A DNA stretch of 64,000 bases from an uncultured Dehalococcoidia bacterium (GCA_951812395.1 CATOSD010000001.1:1957108-2021107), one strand, 5' to 3'; numbered from the stretch's first letter, positions 16,312 through 25,507 are shown. The notes: generated from the letters alone by a model not told the origin. Program-made: numbers and translations.

Positions 16312-18060
16312 ATGTCGAGTGTGTTGGCGACACTGGCGCCCCTTGCCGTCATCGGATTGCTGTTCGCGCTGGACCCCGGCGGGGCCATCGCCGAGAGCGG
16401 CTTCCCCGACTTCCAGACAATGGACTGGAAGCAGCTCACTGCGTGGGGTTTCCGCACGATAGGCGTCGGCGTCGCGCTGCTGCTCATTCTAGTGCTGTGG
16501 CTATGGCCCAAGTACAAGCCCCCGGAGGAGACGGAGACGAGTTGGGGCTCGTCGTACCCGCCAACCCCGCAGTCCAGTTCCATGCCGGCAGCAGCAGTAT
16601 CTGTGTTGGTAGGTCGAATGATATGGGGCCCAACGCTGCTGGCCTCTATCATCGAGATGTGCCAGCGCGGCACGCTGCGAATTGAGGCCGTAAACACATC
16701 GGGCGGTTTCCTGTACCAGCTGTCTCGGCAGTGTCCGGCGCGGTATGACTGGGAACGGGTGATTTGCAGCATCCTGCCGTCTGGACCCACGACGGTTCAG
16801 GCGCTGTATGACCGGTTGAACGAACACGAGGTCGACATCGGCGACAGTCTGGGAGAGTATCTTCACCAGCAGGGCCTCTACGATGTCAACCCCGTTCGTG
16901 TCAGGAGGGACAATCTCGGGGATGCAATCGAATGGGTAATGCTGGCCGGGGCTTTGATGGGCATAGGCAGCGGGTTGTGGCTTGCTCTATGGCTGTCCCA
17001 GTGGTGGGCGAACGCCCTCGTGGGCGCGTTCGTGGGATTCGTGTACATTCTGGTTGCGCCGTCGGTACCCACGGGTATGGCGCCGCCGACCCAGAGGGGG
17101 GCGCATGAGATAAGTCAGTGGCTTGGCTGGAAGAAGTCCCTTACGGGATCGGGCTCGCCCGTCCCCAGTGACCAACGCGATTCCATGATGGCCTATGTCG
17201 TAGGGCTGAATCTGGCTCAGCCATGGCTCGACCTCTCGGTATCGGCTCCGCCATGGTTCGGCTCAGGCCAGGCATCCTCACTTGGGGGTCCCGACCAAGA
17301 CGCGGCCTATCACGGCTTTATGCACTCGGTGGGTTGGAAGCTGGATGGACGTTCCGAAGCTGCCGCGAAAGCGGCTGCTGCGCCAGACTACGCTACAGAG
17401 GCAGAAAAGCTCCTGTCCGAGACGTTGCATACGTCGGAGGCTGAGGAGACCGCGAAGAGAGAGGGCGGAGTGGGAACGGCGTATGAGAGACCACAGACCG
17501 CGGGCGTAACACCTGAAGCGCCGGCCCGAGAGCGAAGAGCGGTAGACGACCCGGTTTCGCCACTTGACTATCGGACGTACCGGCCTCCGGGACAGGTGGA
17601 GGAGCCGGAAAAGGGACGGAGGGGTTGCCGCGGGTGTCTGTTGTGGGGGATGGGTGTGCTCGGTGTGGGGGCGCTGGTCGTGATGGTATTGATCGGCATC
17701 AACCTGGCCTCACCGGCGGTGAAACCATGTCCGTCGAATTCTCCGACGATCCCGCCTCCCGGACTGCTCGGCGCGGCGGTTTTCGCGTTCGAGGACGAGT
17801 GTACGAGCGTCATTGGGGAGGTTGTGTCGGTGGACGCCGGCGAACTCGTGGTGAAGGTGGACCGTGGGGAGTACGTGCAGTGGGTGGGGGTCATCGGACC
17901 CGCGGAAGTCTTGGAGCAGGTTCGTGTGGGCAGGCGGGTCCACGTGGCCGGACGGATCAGGGAACACGAGGAGTGGGGATACGCGGTGCATTACGGTGTG
18001 GACCGCGGCTGGTGGGGGAACTTCCGGGAGAACTTTCCGGAGGGCTTTCTCGCGCCCTAG
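16312..18060 (+). CDS. DUF2207-like multi-pass membrane protein
   Basis: The 582-residue product resembles the C-terminal part of DUF2207 predicted membrane proteins. A hydrophobic N-terminus (LATLAPLAVIGLLFAL) and a span near residues 48-66 (IGVGVALLLILVLWLW) are followed by the soluble PPEETETSWGSSYPPTPQSSS...TLLASIIEMCQRGTLRI segment typical of DUF2207. A hairpin of two spans lies at about 205-250. After a Gly/Ser-rich region with SSLGGPDQD, another span occurs at about 440-465, then a soluble beta domain of about 100 residues (CTSVIGEVVSVDAGELVVKV) that may be OB-like. Function is unknown. Confidence 0.72.
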   Translation: MSSVLATLAPLAVIGLLFALDPGGAIAESGFPDFQTMDWKQLTAWGFRTIGVGVALLLILVLWLWPKYKPPEETETSWGSSYPPTPQSSSMPAAAVSVLVGRMIWGPTLLASIIEMCQRGTLRIEAVNTSGGFLYQLSRQCPARYDWERVICSILPSGPTTVQALYDRLNEHEVDIGDSLGEYLHQQGLYDVNPVRVRRDNLGDAIEWVMLAGALMGIGSGLWLALWLSQWWANALVGAFVGFVYILVAPSVPTGMAPPTQRGAHEISQWLGWKKSLTGSGSPVPSDQRDSMMAYVVGLNLAQPWLDLSVSAPPWFGSGQASSLGGPDQDAAYHGFMHSVGWKLDGRSEAAAKAAAAPDYATEAEKLLSETLHTSEAEETAKREGGVGTAYERPQTAGVTPEAPARERRAVDDPVSPLDYRTYRPPGQVEEPEKGRRGCRGCLLWGMGVLGVGALVVMVLIGINLASPAVKPCPSNSPTIPPPGLLGAAVFAFEDECTSVIGEVVSVDAGELVVKVDRGEYVQWVGVIGPAEVLEQVRVGRRVHVAGRIREHEEWGYAVHYGVDRGWWGNFRENFPEGFLAP

Positions 18061-18426
18061 GGCGGTACAGCCGACCTAAACTCTCGCCTCCTGACGACGC
18101 CCCGGGAGTATCGCCTCGACGGTCTGCGGTTGAGGGCGGGGTCTAGGGTCCGCGCTATGGGGATGTTCTTCGTGGCCTGGTCGTCCTATTCGGTAGGGTA
18201 GGGTACGAGAAGCGGGCGCCGCGGGGGTCGCTCTGAACGGAGGAGTTTTGGGTTGGGTCTCGCATGGTGGGCCAAGGCGTACCGATCTGCGAACTTTCCG
18301 CTGGGAGGTCGCGCTTTAGGCGTACGACTGTCCTAGGGGGGCAAGCTCATCGCCAACGCGATGGCTTGGTGCCAATGACAGCATCTCCGTGCCACCGACC
18401 AGAAAAGTGGCTGTTGCCGATCGAGC
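18061..18426. other. Intergenic region containing copy 1 of a dispersed 50-bp repeat
   Basis: No gene is recognised. The stretch 18264-18314 (GTGGGCCAAGGCGTACCGAT ... GCGAACTTTCCGCTGGGAGG) is repeated at 25168 and 26906. Confidence 0.6.
18264..18314. repeat. Dispersed 50-bp repeat, copy 1
   Basis: Shares GGTGGGCCAAGG, GTACCGAT, TGCGAACTTT and CTGGGAGGT in order with the copies at 25168-25217 and 26906-26957. The centre can fold around GCGAA-CTT-TTCGC in copy 3. Confidence 0.8.
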
Positions 18427-18433
18427 GCTTATA

Positions 18434-18446
18434 TGATAGCTTATCT
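18434..18446. promoter_or_regulatory. Possible half-operator, TGATA-N3-TATC
   Basis: TGATAGCTTATC resembles the two stronger palindromes at 18488 and 19003 but has a 3-bp rather than 5-bp centre. It lies upstream of the Fur-type regulator. Confidence 0.4.
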
Positions 18447-18487
18447 CTTACTTCAAAGGTCTCCTCCGTGACTGGAATGCCCTATTT

Positions 18488-18502
18488 TGATATGCCATAT
18501 CA
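18488..18502. promoter_or_regulatory. Candidate Fur-family operator of the regulator gene
   Basis: TGATATGCCATATCA is an inverted repeat TGATA-N5-TATCA. It differs at only two centre bases from the operator-like site before the iron transporter (TGATACGACATATCA). It ends 34 bp before the preferred regulator start, suggesting autoregulation. Confidence 0.65.
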
Positions 18503-18536
18503 TTTAGGTCACTTGAGATACCACGCACCAAACCTG

Positions 18537-18956
18537 ATGGCGGTACTGAAGGACCGAGGCTACAGGTCTACTGCGCGAAGGAAGGCGATAGCCAAGCTCC
18601 TGGAGCAGAAGCAAGGAGGCTTTACGACGAAGGTGCTCTGTGAAGAGCTGCCTTGGGTGGGCAGGGCAATAGTGTTTCGGACCATCAAGCTCTTAGTCGA
18701 GGCGGCAGCGGTCTGCAAGCTCTCCAAGATGGACGGAGCCAGCGTGTACAGCCTCGCTCGAGTTGGTGATCGTCATCACCGCTCTGTCTGCGTCCGGTGC
18801 CGTGCGGTGGGGGAGTTCAAGGCGGCTACTATCGATGAGTCGGTCAGGGCTATTGCCGCCGACATTCCGGGACAGATCGTCGACCACCGCATCGAGCTGT
18901 ACGTGGCCTGTCTGCATGAGACCTGCGACTACGGTCTCGTCGACGGGGGTACGTAG
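18537..18956 (+). CDS. Fur-family metal-responsive transcriptional regulator
   Basis: The 139-residue product has the Fur layout. An N-terminal winged helix begins MAVLKDRGYRSTARRKAIAKLLEQ, with VGRAIVFRTIKLLVEA as the recognition region. A C-terminal metal-binding/dimerisation domain follows with DRHHRSVCVRCRAVGEF and HRIELYVACLHETCDYG, i.e. His-rich and Cys-pair ligands. The start is uncertain: in-frame ATGs also occur at 18477 and 18492, but a regulatory palindrome overlaps them and Fur proteins normally begin close to this helix. No good Shine-Dalgarno is visible at any candidate. It precedes a siderophore transporter operon, so iron regulation is likely, though zinc or manganese cannot be excluded. 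Confidence 0.85.
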   Translation: MAVLKDRGYRSTARRKAIAKLLEQKQGGFTTKVLCEELPWVGRAIVFRTIKLLVEAAAVCKLSKMDGASVYSLARVGDRHHRSVCVRCRAVGEFKAATIDESVRAIAADIPGQIVDHRIELYVACLHETCDYGLVDGGT

Positions 18957-18999
18957 GGTTTGTTTCCAACCAGATGAGGTACGATTGTCGCCCGCCCAA

Positions 19000-19020
19000 T
19001 AATGATACGACATATCATTA
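19000..19020. promoter_or_regulatory. Fur-box-like operator of the iron transporter operon
   Basis: A perfect 8-bp inverted repeat, TAATGATA and TATCATTA separated by CGACA, spans 21 bp, the size of a Fur-family box. It lies 129 bp before the binding-protein start and shares its TGATA-N5-TATCA core with the site at 18488. Confidence 0.78.
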
Positions 19021-19148
19021 CAGAATAGGACTCGGTACGGTTCACATCGATTCCCAATGCGACCAACTGGAGGAGAACTTGGATGATACTGATACGTAGT
19101 CGCACCAAATGCTTTGGAGCCCCACAGAAACAGGAGATAAAGGAGAAA

Positions 19149-21752
19149 ATGGGACATAGTCAATTGAATCGGAGGTCAGTGGCCATCGTCGCAGCGATTG
19201 CGGCTTTGGTCTTCGTTATTGCCTGCGGAGACGATGAGCTGGAGCCGGCCCCAGCGGTCGACACGGCCAAGCTGGTCCAGGACGCAGTCGCCAGCGCACA
19301 GAACGCCAGCGCCGCCGAGATACAGAAGTCAGTAGCGGCGGCCATCGCTGCGCAGCCAGCGGGCCTGACGCGCGCGGACGTCGAGTCAATCGTGAGCCAG
19401 TCGACGGCGGGGCAGCCTGTCGTGAAGAACCTCATCGTCAACAATCTTCTGCAGTGCACTGACACTTACGACCAGGAGGTAGATTACTTCCCGGATAAGA
19501 CTCAGGCTCAGTATGCCAGGGAGTGGCAGGTCGAGTACTTCAGCAACTACAAGGTGCTGACAGTCGACACAGACACCAGCCCGGACGCACAGAATAACAT
19601 CAGCTACGTGTTGGTGCAGTGCGGGACGCCCGCGCCTACTCTCTCCGGGGAACTTGCGGATGCGATGGTTATCGAGGTACCCGTGCAGCGCTTCTGGGAA
19701 GGCGGCGGGGCGGTGTTCGCTGCATTGGATGCACTTGGCGTCCTTGATTCACTTACCGGGGTGAACACCAGAACGTCTGGCTCGCAGAATCATTTTCTGT
19801 CGGATGTCATCGCCCGTGTAGCACAGGATGACGTACACAAGGAGTCGAGCTATGGCGAAGACTTGGAACTGATCCTTGACGGCAACCCCGACGTGTACTT
19901 CCACTACAACGGGGAAGACTGGCGGAATAACGCTCTCCAGGTCGGCGTACCTGCCATTCACTACTCACCGTTCTCGGAAGGCCCGCTGGGTTCCGCGGAG
20001 CAAGTGAAGTTCGTCTCGCTGTTCTTCAATCTGGAGGCCCGCGCCGAACGGTACTTTGAGCCTATTGCAAATGAATACAACAGAATCAAGGAACTGGCCC
20101 AGGGCCAGCCTGAGACTCCAACCGTCCTGCTGGGGACTATCGCAAGTTCCGGCCAGTTTCAGAGCAGAAATCGTACTCGCCTCGAGTCGATACTGATTGA
20201 GGACGCAGGGGGTGAGCGCCCCCTTCTGAATGCCGTTGACCAGGGCTTTCTGGACGGTACAGCCCATCTAGGGTTCGGAGGCGTTTCCTTGGAGATTGCC
20301 TTGGAACATGCACAGGATGCAGACTATTGGTTCGAGTTGGCGTTCAGACCAGGGGCGACTAATGTGCCCGAGTACCTCGCCCGCAACGCGCTCAACTCCA
20401 GCTTTCCGGCGTTGATGGAGGGGAACGCGTTTCATCGGTATGGCCGGGAAGTTGACTACCATAGCACCGGAGCCCTGCGCGTGGATGTTCTCTTGAAGGA
20501 CATCATCAGCATCATCCATCCTGGGCTGCTGCCGCAGCACGAAGTTGTGTTCCTCGACCGCATCGAGAGCGAACTCGAGGCCATGACGCTGGCGGCCAAC
20601 CCAACCGGCCGGGTAACTGACTACAATCCGGCCCTAGATTATTTCCCGGACAAGGCGGAAGTGAAATGGGCCAAGGACTGGACGGTCAGCTACCATGGAA
20701 ACTACAAGATAGTGCACATGGGGCCGGTCGGCGACGCCAACGCCGGAAGCAGGGAAACCTACGTGCTTGTTCAGAAGGGAACGCCGGCTCCGGAACTGGC
20801 GGGCAATCTCGCGGGCGCTCATGTCGTCCCGGTCCCTGTGGATAGGGTCTACGAGAACTCCCGCGGCGCATCGCTTGTGACGGCTCTGGAGTACCTGGGC
20901 GAAGCGGAGTCTCTGATAGGGCTGGGGTACCTTCCGTCCGGCGACGTCTCCGAGACCACGCCCGAACTGGCGAAGCGGTACCAATCCGACGACTTCCTGG
21001 TTATTAATTCCGCAGACTCGTGGGAGCCGGTGGTGGCGGCCGAGCCGGACATGGTGGTCGTCCCGTTCAGCGCGAGCCAGCGCGAGACGGCGCGCTCGCT
21101 GGGCCTGCCAGCTGTGTTCTACAACGGTTTTTGGGAAGTACCGCTTGGAACAGCGGAGCACCTGAAATTCTGGTCGGTGTTCTTCAACAAGGAGAAAGAG
21201 GCCAACGGGCTGTTCGCGCCGGTCGAGGAGGCATACGTGGCGCTGGCGGAGAGGGTGGCGAGCGCGGTGCCGGTCGCTGAACGCAGCACGGTGTTGCACG
21301 GGCAGGCCCTCGCCGACGGCCGATGGTTCACCCGCGGCCCGGATTACCTCGACTATCACCTGATCCGCGACGCGGGCGGGACGCCGATCCTGCTCGATGA
21401 GGACATCGCACTCGACGCGTCCGCCACAATATCAGGGGAGGTGGTGCTGGAAGTAGCGGCGGGCTCCGACTTCTGGTTGAACGATTCGCACAACGCCGTC
21501 TTCCCTGACTTGGACTTTTCAGATGGGGACGAGTGGGTAAGTGCTAGACCGCTCTACGGTGAGTTGGATCCGTTGCACAACGGGAATGCGTTCCACAAAT
21601 TCAAGCCCGGTAATGACGACTTCTACAAGACAGCCGTCAACTACCGAGTCGACCTCCTTCTGAGGGACTTAGTAAGCATTCTCCACCCGGAGTTGTTGGA
21701 CGAGTCGCACGAAACGGTTTGGCTGGAGCTCATAACTCCTCCTACAAGATAA
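19149..21752 (+). CDS. Siderophore/iron ABC transporter substrate-binding lipoprotein with two fused binding domains
   Basis: The 867-residue product starts with a lipoprotein signal (LVFVIAC, Cys about residue 33) and a short helical linker. Two homologous periplasmic-binding domains of the FecB/BtuF type follow. Domain 1 starts near residue 110 (VDYFPDKTQAQYAREWQVEY) and domain 2 near residue 497 (DYFPDKAEVKWAKDWTVSYH). Each repeats the pattern SNYKVLTV / GNYKIVHM, YVLVQCGTPAP / YVLVQKGTPAP and a C-terminal VDVLLKDIISIIHPGLL / VDLLLRDLVSILHPELL. Ordinary family members have one such domain. The ATG at 19149 follows AAGGAG; an upstream ATG at 19083 lacks one. First gene of the uptake operon. 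Confidence 0.88.
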   Translation: MGHSQLNRRSVAIVAAIAALVFVIACGDDELEPAPAVDTAKLVQDAVASAQNASAAEIQKSVAAAIAAQPAGLTRADVESIVSQSTAGQPVVKNLIVNNLLQCTDTYDQEVDYFPDKTQAQYAREWQVEYFSNYKVLTVDTDTSPDAQNNISYVLVQCGTPAPTLSGELADAMVIEVPVQRFWEGGGAVFAALDALGVLDSLTGVNTRTSGSQNHFLSDVIARVAQDDVHKESSYGEDLELILDGNPDVYFHYNGEDWRNNALQVGVPAIHYSPFSEGPLGSAEQVKFVSLFFNLEARAERYFEPIANEYNRIKELAQGQPETPTVLLGTIASSGQFQSRNRTRLESILIEDAGGERPLLNAVDQGFLDGTAHLGFGGVSLEIALEHAQDADYWFELAFRPGATNVPEYLARNALNSSFPALMEGNAFHRYGREVDYHSTGALRVDVLLKDIISIIHPGLLPQHEVVFLDRIESELEAMTLAANPTGRVTDYNPALDYFPDKAEVKWAKDWTVSYHGNYKIVHMGPVGDANAGSRETYVLVQKGTPAPELAGNLAGAHVVPVPVDRVYENSRGASLVTALEYLGEAESLIGLGYLPSGDVSETTPELAKRYQSDDFLVINSADSWEPVVAAEPDMVVVPFSASQRETARSLGLPAVFYNGFWEVPLGTAEHLKFWSVFFNKEKEANGLFAPVEEAYVALAERVASAVPVAERSTVLHGQALADGRWFTRGPDYLDYHLIRDAGGTPILLDEDIALDASATISGEVVLEVAAGSDFWLNDSHNAVFPDLDFSDGDEWVSARPLYGELDPLHNGNAFHKFKPGNDDFYKTAVNYRVDLLLRDLVSILHPELLDESHETVWLELITPPTR

Positions 21753-21770
21753 CAGTCAGGATTTCTCCCG

Positions 21771-22562
21771 ATGCCCCACGCAGACAACCATGGAGTGCGA
21801 ATCCATTATGAAGTTACGGGAAAAGGGGCTCCCTTGGTCCTGCTTCACGGCTTTGGGGCATCGGGAGATGCATGGCATGCAGGCGGTCACGTCAGCGCCC
21901 TGAAGGATGAGTTTGAAGTCATTACCATGGACGCTCGCGGACACGGCAGAAGCGACAAGCCGCATGATCTGTCCGCTTACAGCTTACCCAACAGAGTTCG
22001 AGATGTTACAACCGTGCTCGACGACGCCGGAGTGGAAACAGCCCACTTCCTGGGCTTCTCGCTTGGAGGCATAACAGGGTTCGGGCTCAGCAAGCATGCT
22101 CCACACCGGTTCCATTCGGTCATAGTCCTGGGCGCCCATCCTTACTCAGAAGGCCGGTCCAGCGGCTTTGAGGAGTGGGGGCGGAGATACATGGATCAAG
22201 GCGTAGAGGCCGCCATCGAACGGAGAGAAATGGAGTCCGGCCCACTTTCGGATGAACAGAAATCAGACCTCAAAGCACGGGATTGGAAGGCTCTCGGCGC
22301 ACTGCTGATCTCCACAGAGCGAATTGCAGGGCTGAGTGAAGGTCTCGTACATGGCCGGATACCTTACCTGCTGCTATGTGGGACCGGAGACGAAAGCTAT
22401 GAGCTTGTCGGACAGGCGGCCAGAGAATTCCCTAACGTCACCTCCATGGGTCTGGATGGACTTGACCACCATGAGAGTCGCTCCCGGTTGGATGTTCTCA
22501 TACCAATCGTAAGGGAGTACTTTGGCCCGTCTCGAGGTTTCGTTGATTCTCAAGCACGATGA
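21771..22562 (+). CDS. Alpha/beta hydrolase inside the iron uptake operon
   Basis: The 263-residue product is an alpha/beta-hydrolase fold protein. It has LVLLHGFGASGDAWHAG with the oxyanion-hole HG, DARGHGRSDKP, the nucleophile elbow GFSLGG and a late GLDHHES with the likely catalytic His. It starts 18 bp after the binding-protein gene and overlaps the permease start by 4 bp (ATGA), so it belongs to the operon. A role in hydrolysing an imported siderophore ester is a reasonable inference from this position, but the substrate cannot be read. Confidence 0.85.
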   Translation: MPHADNHGVRIHYEVTGKGAPLVLLHGFGASGDAWHAGGHVSALKDEFEVITMDARGHGRSDKPHDLSAYSLPNRVRDVTTVLDDAGVETAHFLGFSLGGITGFGLSKHAPHRFHSVIVLGAHPYSEGRSSGFEEWGRRYMDQGVEAAIERREMESGPLSDEQKSDLKARDWKALGALLISTERIAGLSEGLVHGRIPYLLLCGTGDESYELVGQAAREFPNVTSMGLDGLDHHESRSRLDVLIPIVREYFGPSRGFVDSQAR

Positions 22563-23689
22563 GTATTCCAGGACCTCCAACCTCAGTACCTGCCCAACTC
22601 GAGAGCATCCCTGACTCCAAGGGAGCCGGCCACTCCATTGACACCGGCTCTCGCGTAAGGCGTCAGGCGGCGGTATTTGCCCTTCTTGCGGTCCTGGGAG
22701 TGGGTGCGATCATGCTGTCCTTGAGTTGGTCCTCGGTCAACATCCCAGTTGACCAGGTCGTTGCGATCCTGCTTGGCCGCGAAGTCCAGAAGAGCACGTG
22801 GGAGACCATCGTGATGGACATCCGGCTTCCTAGAGTCTTGACGGCTATCCTGGTCGGTACCGGCCTGGGCCTCGCGGGGCTGCAGATGCAGACCGTCTTC
22901 AGGAACCCGCTTGCCAGTCCATTCACACTGGGAGTCTCGTCAGGGGCCAGCCTCGGCGTGGCGCTGGTTATCTTAGTAAGCCCAACTTCGGCGGAGGTTT
23001 TCTCCGGAGTTGGCAGCGGCCTCTTCAACAATCTCGGAACGGTTGCCGGGGCAGCTCTTGGCTCCGCGGCGGTGCTTGCGATTATGCTCGCGGTCGCTTC
23101 CAGAGTTGGGGACATGATAGTGGTGCTGTTGTTGGGGGTTGTGATGGCTTCGCTGATTGGCGCCATCGTGACTATTCTCATCTTCTTCTCTAATGAACAG
23201 CAGACCAGGGAGTTCGTGGAGTGGGGCCTGGGCAGCTTCAATCGCGTTCGATGGAACGAGATGCCATTCCTTTCGGCATCGATCGGTGTAGCCCTTGTTT
23301 TGGCGGCATTCACTACCAAGCCGCTGAATGCCCTGCTCCTCGGTGAAAACTATGCCCGGAGCATGGGGCTAAACGTGAAGTGGGCACGAGTTGTCATTAT
23401 GGGTAGTGCTTCCCTCATGGCAGGAGCGGTTGTCGCATATGCAGGGCCTATCGGATTTCTTGGCATCGCCATTCCACACATCGCTCGCGGCGTGTTCGGC
23501 ACATCCGACCATCGAGTTCTGGTACCCGGATCCGTACTGGTTGGATTAACGGTCGCATTGGCCTGCGGGATACTCGCCGAACTCCCGAACAGCAGCCTCA
23601 ATCTGCCCATAAACGCTGCGACAGCCTTGTTTGGGGGGCCCGTTGCCATGTGGGTGCTTCTGAGGGCAAGGAGAGGGTTTGCCCTTTGA
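22559..23689 (+). CDS. FecCD/BtuC-family iron-siderophore ABC permease
   Basis: The 376-residue product is a typical FecCD permease with about nine to ten hydrophobic spans after a 35-residue cytoplasmic tail. Diagnostic segments are IRLPRVLTAILVGTGLGLAG, QTVFRNPLASPFTLGVSSGASLG, GAIVTILIFF, WGLGSFNRVRW, ALLLGENYARSMGLN (the EAA-like loop contacting the ATPase) and GPIGFLGIAIPHIAR. It forms a homodimeric pore with the ATPase encoded next. Its start overlaps the hydrolase stop and its stop overlaps the ATPase start. Confidence 0.94.
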   Translation: MSIPGPPTSVPAQLESIPDSKGAGHSIDTGSRVRRQAAVFALLAVLGVGAIMLSLSWSSVNIPVDQVVAILLGREVQKSTWETIVMDIRLPRVLTAILVGTGLGLAGLQMQTVFRNPLASPFTLGVSSGASLGVALVILVSPTSAEVFSGVGSGLFNNLGTVAGAALGSAAVLAIMLAVASRVGDMIVVLLLGVVMASLIGAIVTILIFFSNEQQTREFVEWGLGSFNRVRWNEMPFLSASIGVALVLAAFTTKPLNALLLGENYARSMGLNVKWARVVIMGSASLMAGAVVAYAGPIGFLGIAIPHIARGVFGTSDHRVLVPGSVLVGLTVALACGILAELPNSSLNLPINAATALFGGPVAMWVLLRARRGFAL

Positions 23690-24729
23690 ATGAAGTTGCG
23701 TTGGCAGCCCGTTCTCTCGCCGTTGGCTACAAAGCAGGCCGATCAAGGCGGAGCGTTGTGCTTCAGGACGTAGACCTGGAGCTGAACCGAGGCGAGTTCG
23801 TGTGCATGCTCGGCCCCAATGGCGCTGGCAAATCTACTCTTCTCAGGACCTTCTGTAAGATGCAACCGCTACTTGGAGGGAATGTGGAGATCGGGGGCCG
23901 CAGCATCGATCGCTTGAACGGCCATGTACTAGCAAAGCTCTTGAGCGTCGTATTGACAGAGCGTCTGACCGTCGGTCATCTGACAGCCTACGAACTGATT
24001 GGCCTGGGGCGTTATCCATACACGGGGTGGGCGGCGGGTCTGACTCATCGAGACCACAGGATCATCCAGTGGGCCATAGCCTCTACTCGCTCCTATGAGC
24101 TTGCATCGCGCGACGTTTCCGAGCTTAGTGACGGCGAGCGTCAAAGGGTGATGATTGCGCGCGCCCTTGCCCAGCAACCTGCTGTAATGCTGCTCGACGA
24201 ACCTACTGCGTTCCTGGATCTGCCTACCCGTGTCGAGATAACAGGCCTGTTGAAGCGATTGACACGGGAGACGGGTCTGGCAGTCCTGATGTCTACGCAT
24301 GACCTGGATTTGGCATTGAGGTCTGCTGACACCCTGTGGCTGATAACGCCTGACCAAAGGGTTGAATGCGGAGCTCCCGAAGACCTCATACTGCGAGGGG
24401 AGTTGCAATCTACCTTCTCAAGTTCTGAGCTCTACTTCGACCCCGACATCGGCGGCTTTAGGCCCATTACTCCGTCCACAGGCACTGCCTTGCTGATTGC
24501 GGACGGACTCCCAGGTAGATGGATGCGACGTGCACTGGAACGCGAGGGGTTCAAAGTTCTCGATAGCCGCGTAGCGGACGATGGAATAGACGTTGAAATA
24601 GTCGCCGACGATTCAGTGGAGACTTCAGCTTGGCGATTGAAGATGGGCGGCGTTGAGCACCATTTTCCAGACATCGGCTCACTAATCGCTCAGATCGCCA
24701 GCTTTAGCAGCCGTGCATCGCCAGAATAA
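23686..24729 (+). CDS. Iron-siderophore ABC transporter ATP-binding protein with C-terminal extension
   Basis: The 347-residue product is a FecE/BtuD-like ATPase. It shows Walker A GPNGAGKST, ABC signature LSDGERQRV, Walker B VMLLDEPTAFLDL and the H-loop STHDLDL. The TTG at 23686 is the preferred start: it overlaps the permease stop (TTGA) and is preceded by AAGGAGAGG at 23668-23676. An upstream GTG at 23650 lies within the permease and is less likely. About 90 residues beyond the usual end (from STGTALLIADGLPGRWMRRAL) form an extra small alpha/beta domain of unknown role. Confidence 0.92.
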   Translation: MNEVALAARSLAVGYKAGRSRRSVVLQDVDLELNRGEFVCMLGPNGAGKSTLLRTFCKMQPLLGGNVEIGGRSIDRLNGHVLAKLLSVVLTERLTVGHLTAYELIGLGRYPYTGWAAGLTHRDHRIIQWAIASTRSYELASRDVSELSDGERQRVMIARALAQQPAVMLLDEPTAFLDLPTRVEITGLLKRLTRETGLAVLMSTHDLDLALRSADTLWLITPDQRVECGAPEDLILRGELQSTFSSSELYFDPDIGGFRPITPSTGTALLIADGLPGRWMRRALEREGFKVLDSRVADDGIDVEIVADDSVETSAWRLKMGGVEHHFPDIGSLIAQIASFSSRASPE

Positions 24730-24784
24730 ACCGCCAACTGTCCAGGAGGCATCCCCGGAACGGCACCCGGCGACTGTGGCAGCC

Positions 24785-24920
24785 TCAAGAGGGAATGGCC
24801 CGCCGCTGGAAGGCGACCAGGTCCGAGTACACACCCCCCGCGGCGAGCAGGGAGTCGTGTGAGCCGGCCTCGACTGCGCCCCCTTCTCCAAGGACGATGA
24901 TCCGGGTCTGGCCGTCGCAG
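24785..24920 (-). pseudogene. Remnant of an ABC exporter C-terminus
   Basis: The minus strand encodes RIIVLGEGGAVEAGSHDSLLAAGGVYSDLVAFQ followed by a stop, the standard C-terminal end of an exporter-type ABC ATPase (D-loop to end). No Walker motifs or membrane domain remain on the upstream side, so this is a truncated relic at the left edge of the defence island. Confidence 0.75.
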
Positions 24921-25507
24921 TCCCTTACGACATATGAATGGGTGTGTGCGCCCTTTCCCCTAGGGATACGAGGAGATTAGACGGAACCACAGCCCAACGA
25001 AACTGCGAACGGCGATGTCGGCTATCAGATACATCGACGATTTAGCGCAGGAGCATGCGGGCAGCGGGCCTTCAAGCACTTTCACTGGACCGAAGGGTAA
25101 AGGGGACTCGAACTCCCGAAAAGCAGTCTACGAAGCAGCTCGGCCGTTCCGAGCCACAGTTGCCGTAGCTGGTGGGCCGAAGTGTACCGTATTGCGAACT
25201 TTCCGGTGGGAGGTCTCGATATAACGATTCCAGCTTGGTTGTCCTCAAGCGACTGCACGCAGTACCGTTTGTTAATCAGTGATGGTCTCTAACTCGGCAA
25301 GATGTTCTGCGCATCTGTGTCGCCGAGCCAGTTTTGCCCGCTCCCGCCGGTCGTGGTCAGGGCGGCCTTGACTCTCAAACATTCTTCCGACAGACACAGT
25401 GGCAACAAAAACTTAGATGCTCTTGGGCTGCCAGTTTGGAAGGCAGCTGACTACGAGGGTAGTTCAAGGGTAAGCGTGCAATTCGATCCTCCGCATGCCT
25501 ACGCTGC
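24921..25507. other. Gene-free stretch with copy 2 of the dispersed 50-bp repeat
   Basis: No protein-family sequence is seen on either strand. A tRNA T-arm-like fragment (GGACTCGAACTCCCG at about 25104) does not fold into a tRNA. Copy 2 of the dispersed repeat is at 25168-25217. Confidence 0.55.
25168..25217. repeat. Dispersed 50-bp repeat, copy 2
   Basis: GCTGGTGGGCCGAAGTGTACC ... TGCGAACTTTCCGGTGGGAGGT matches the copies at 18264 and 26906 with a few changes. Copies 2 and 3 bracket the 433-residue nuclease-like gene. Confidence 0.75.

Noticed and set aside
25080-25140. tRNA-like T-arm fragment (GGACTCGAACTCCCG)
   Set aside because: The stem does not pair and no anticodon or acceptor arm can be found.
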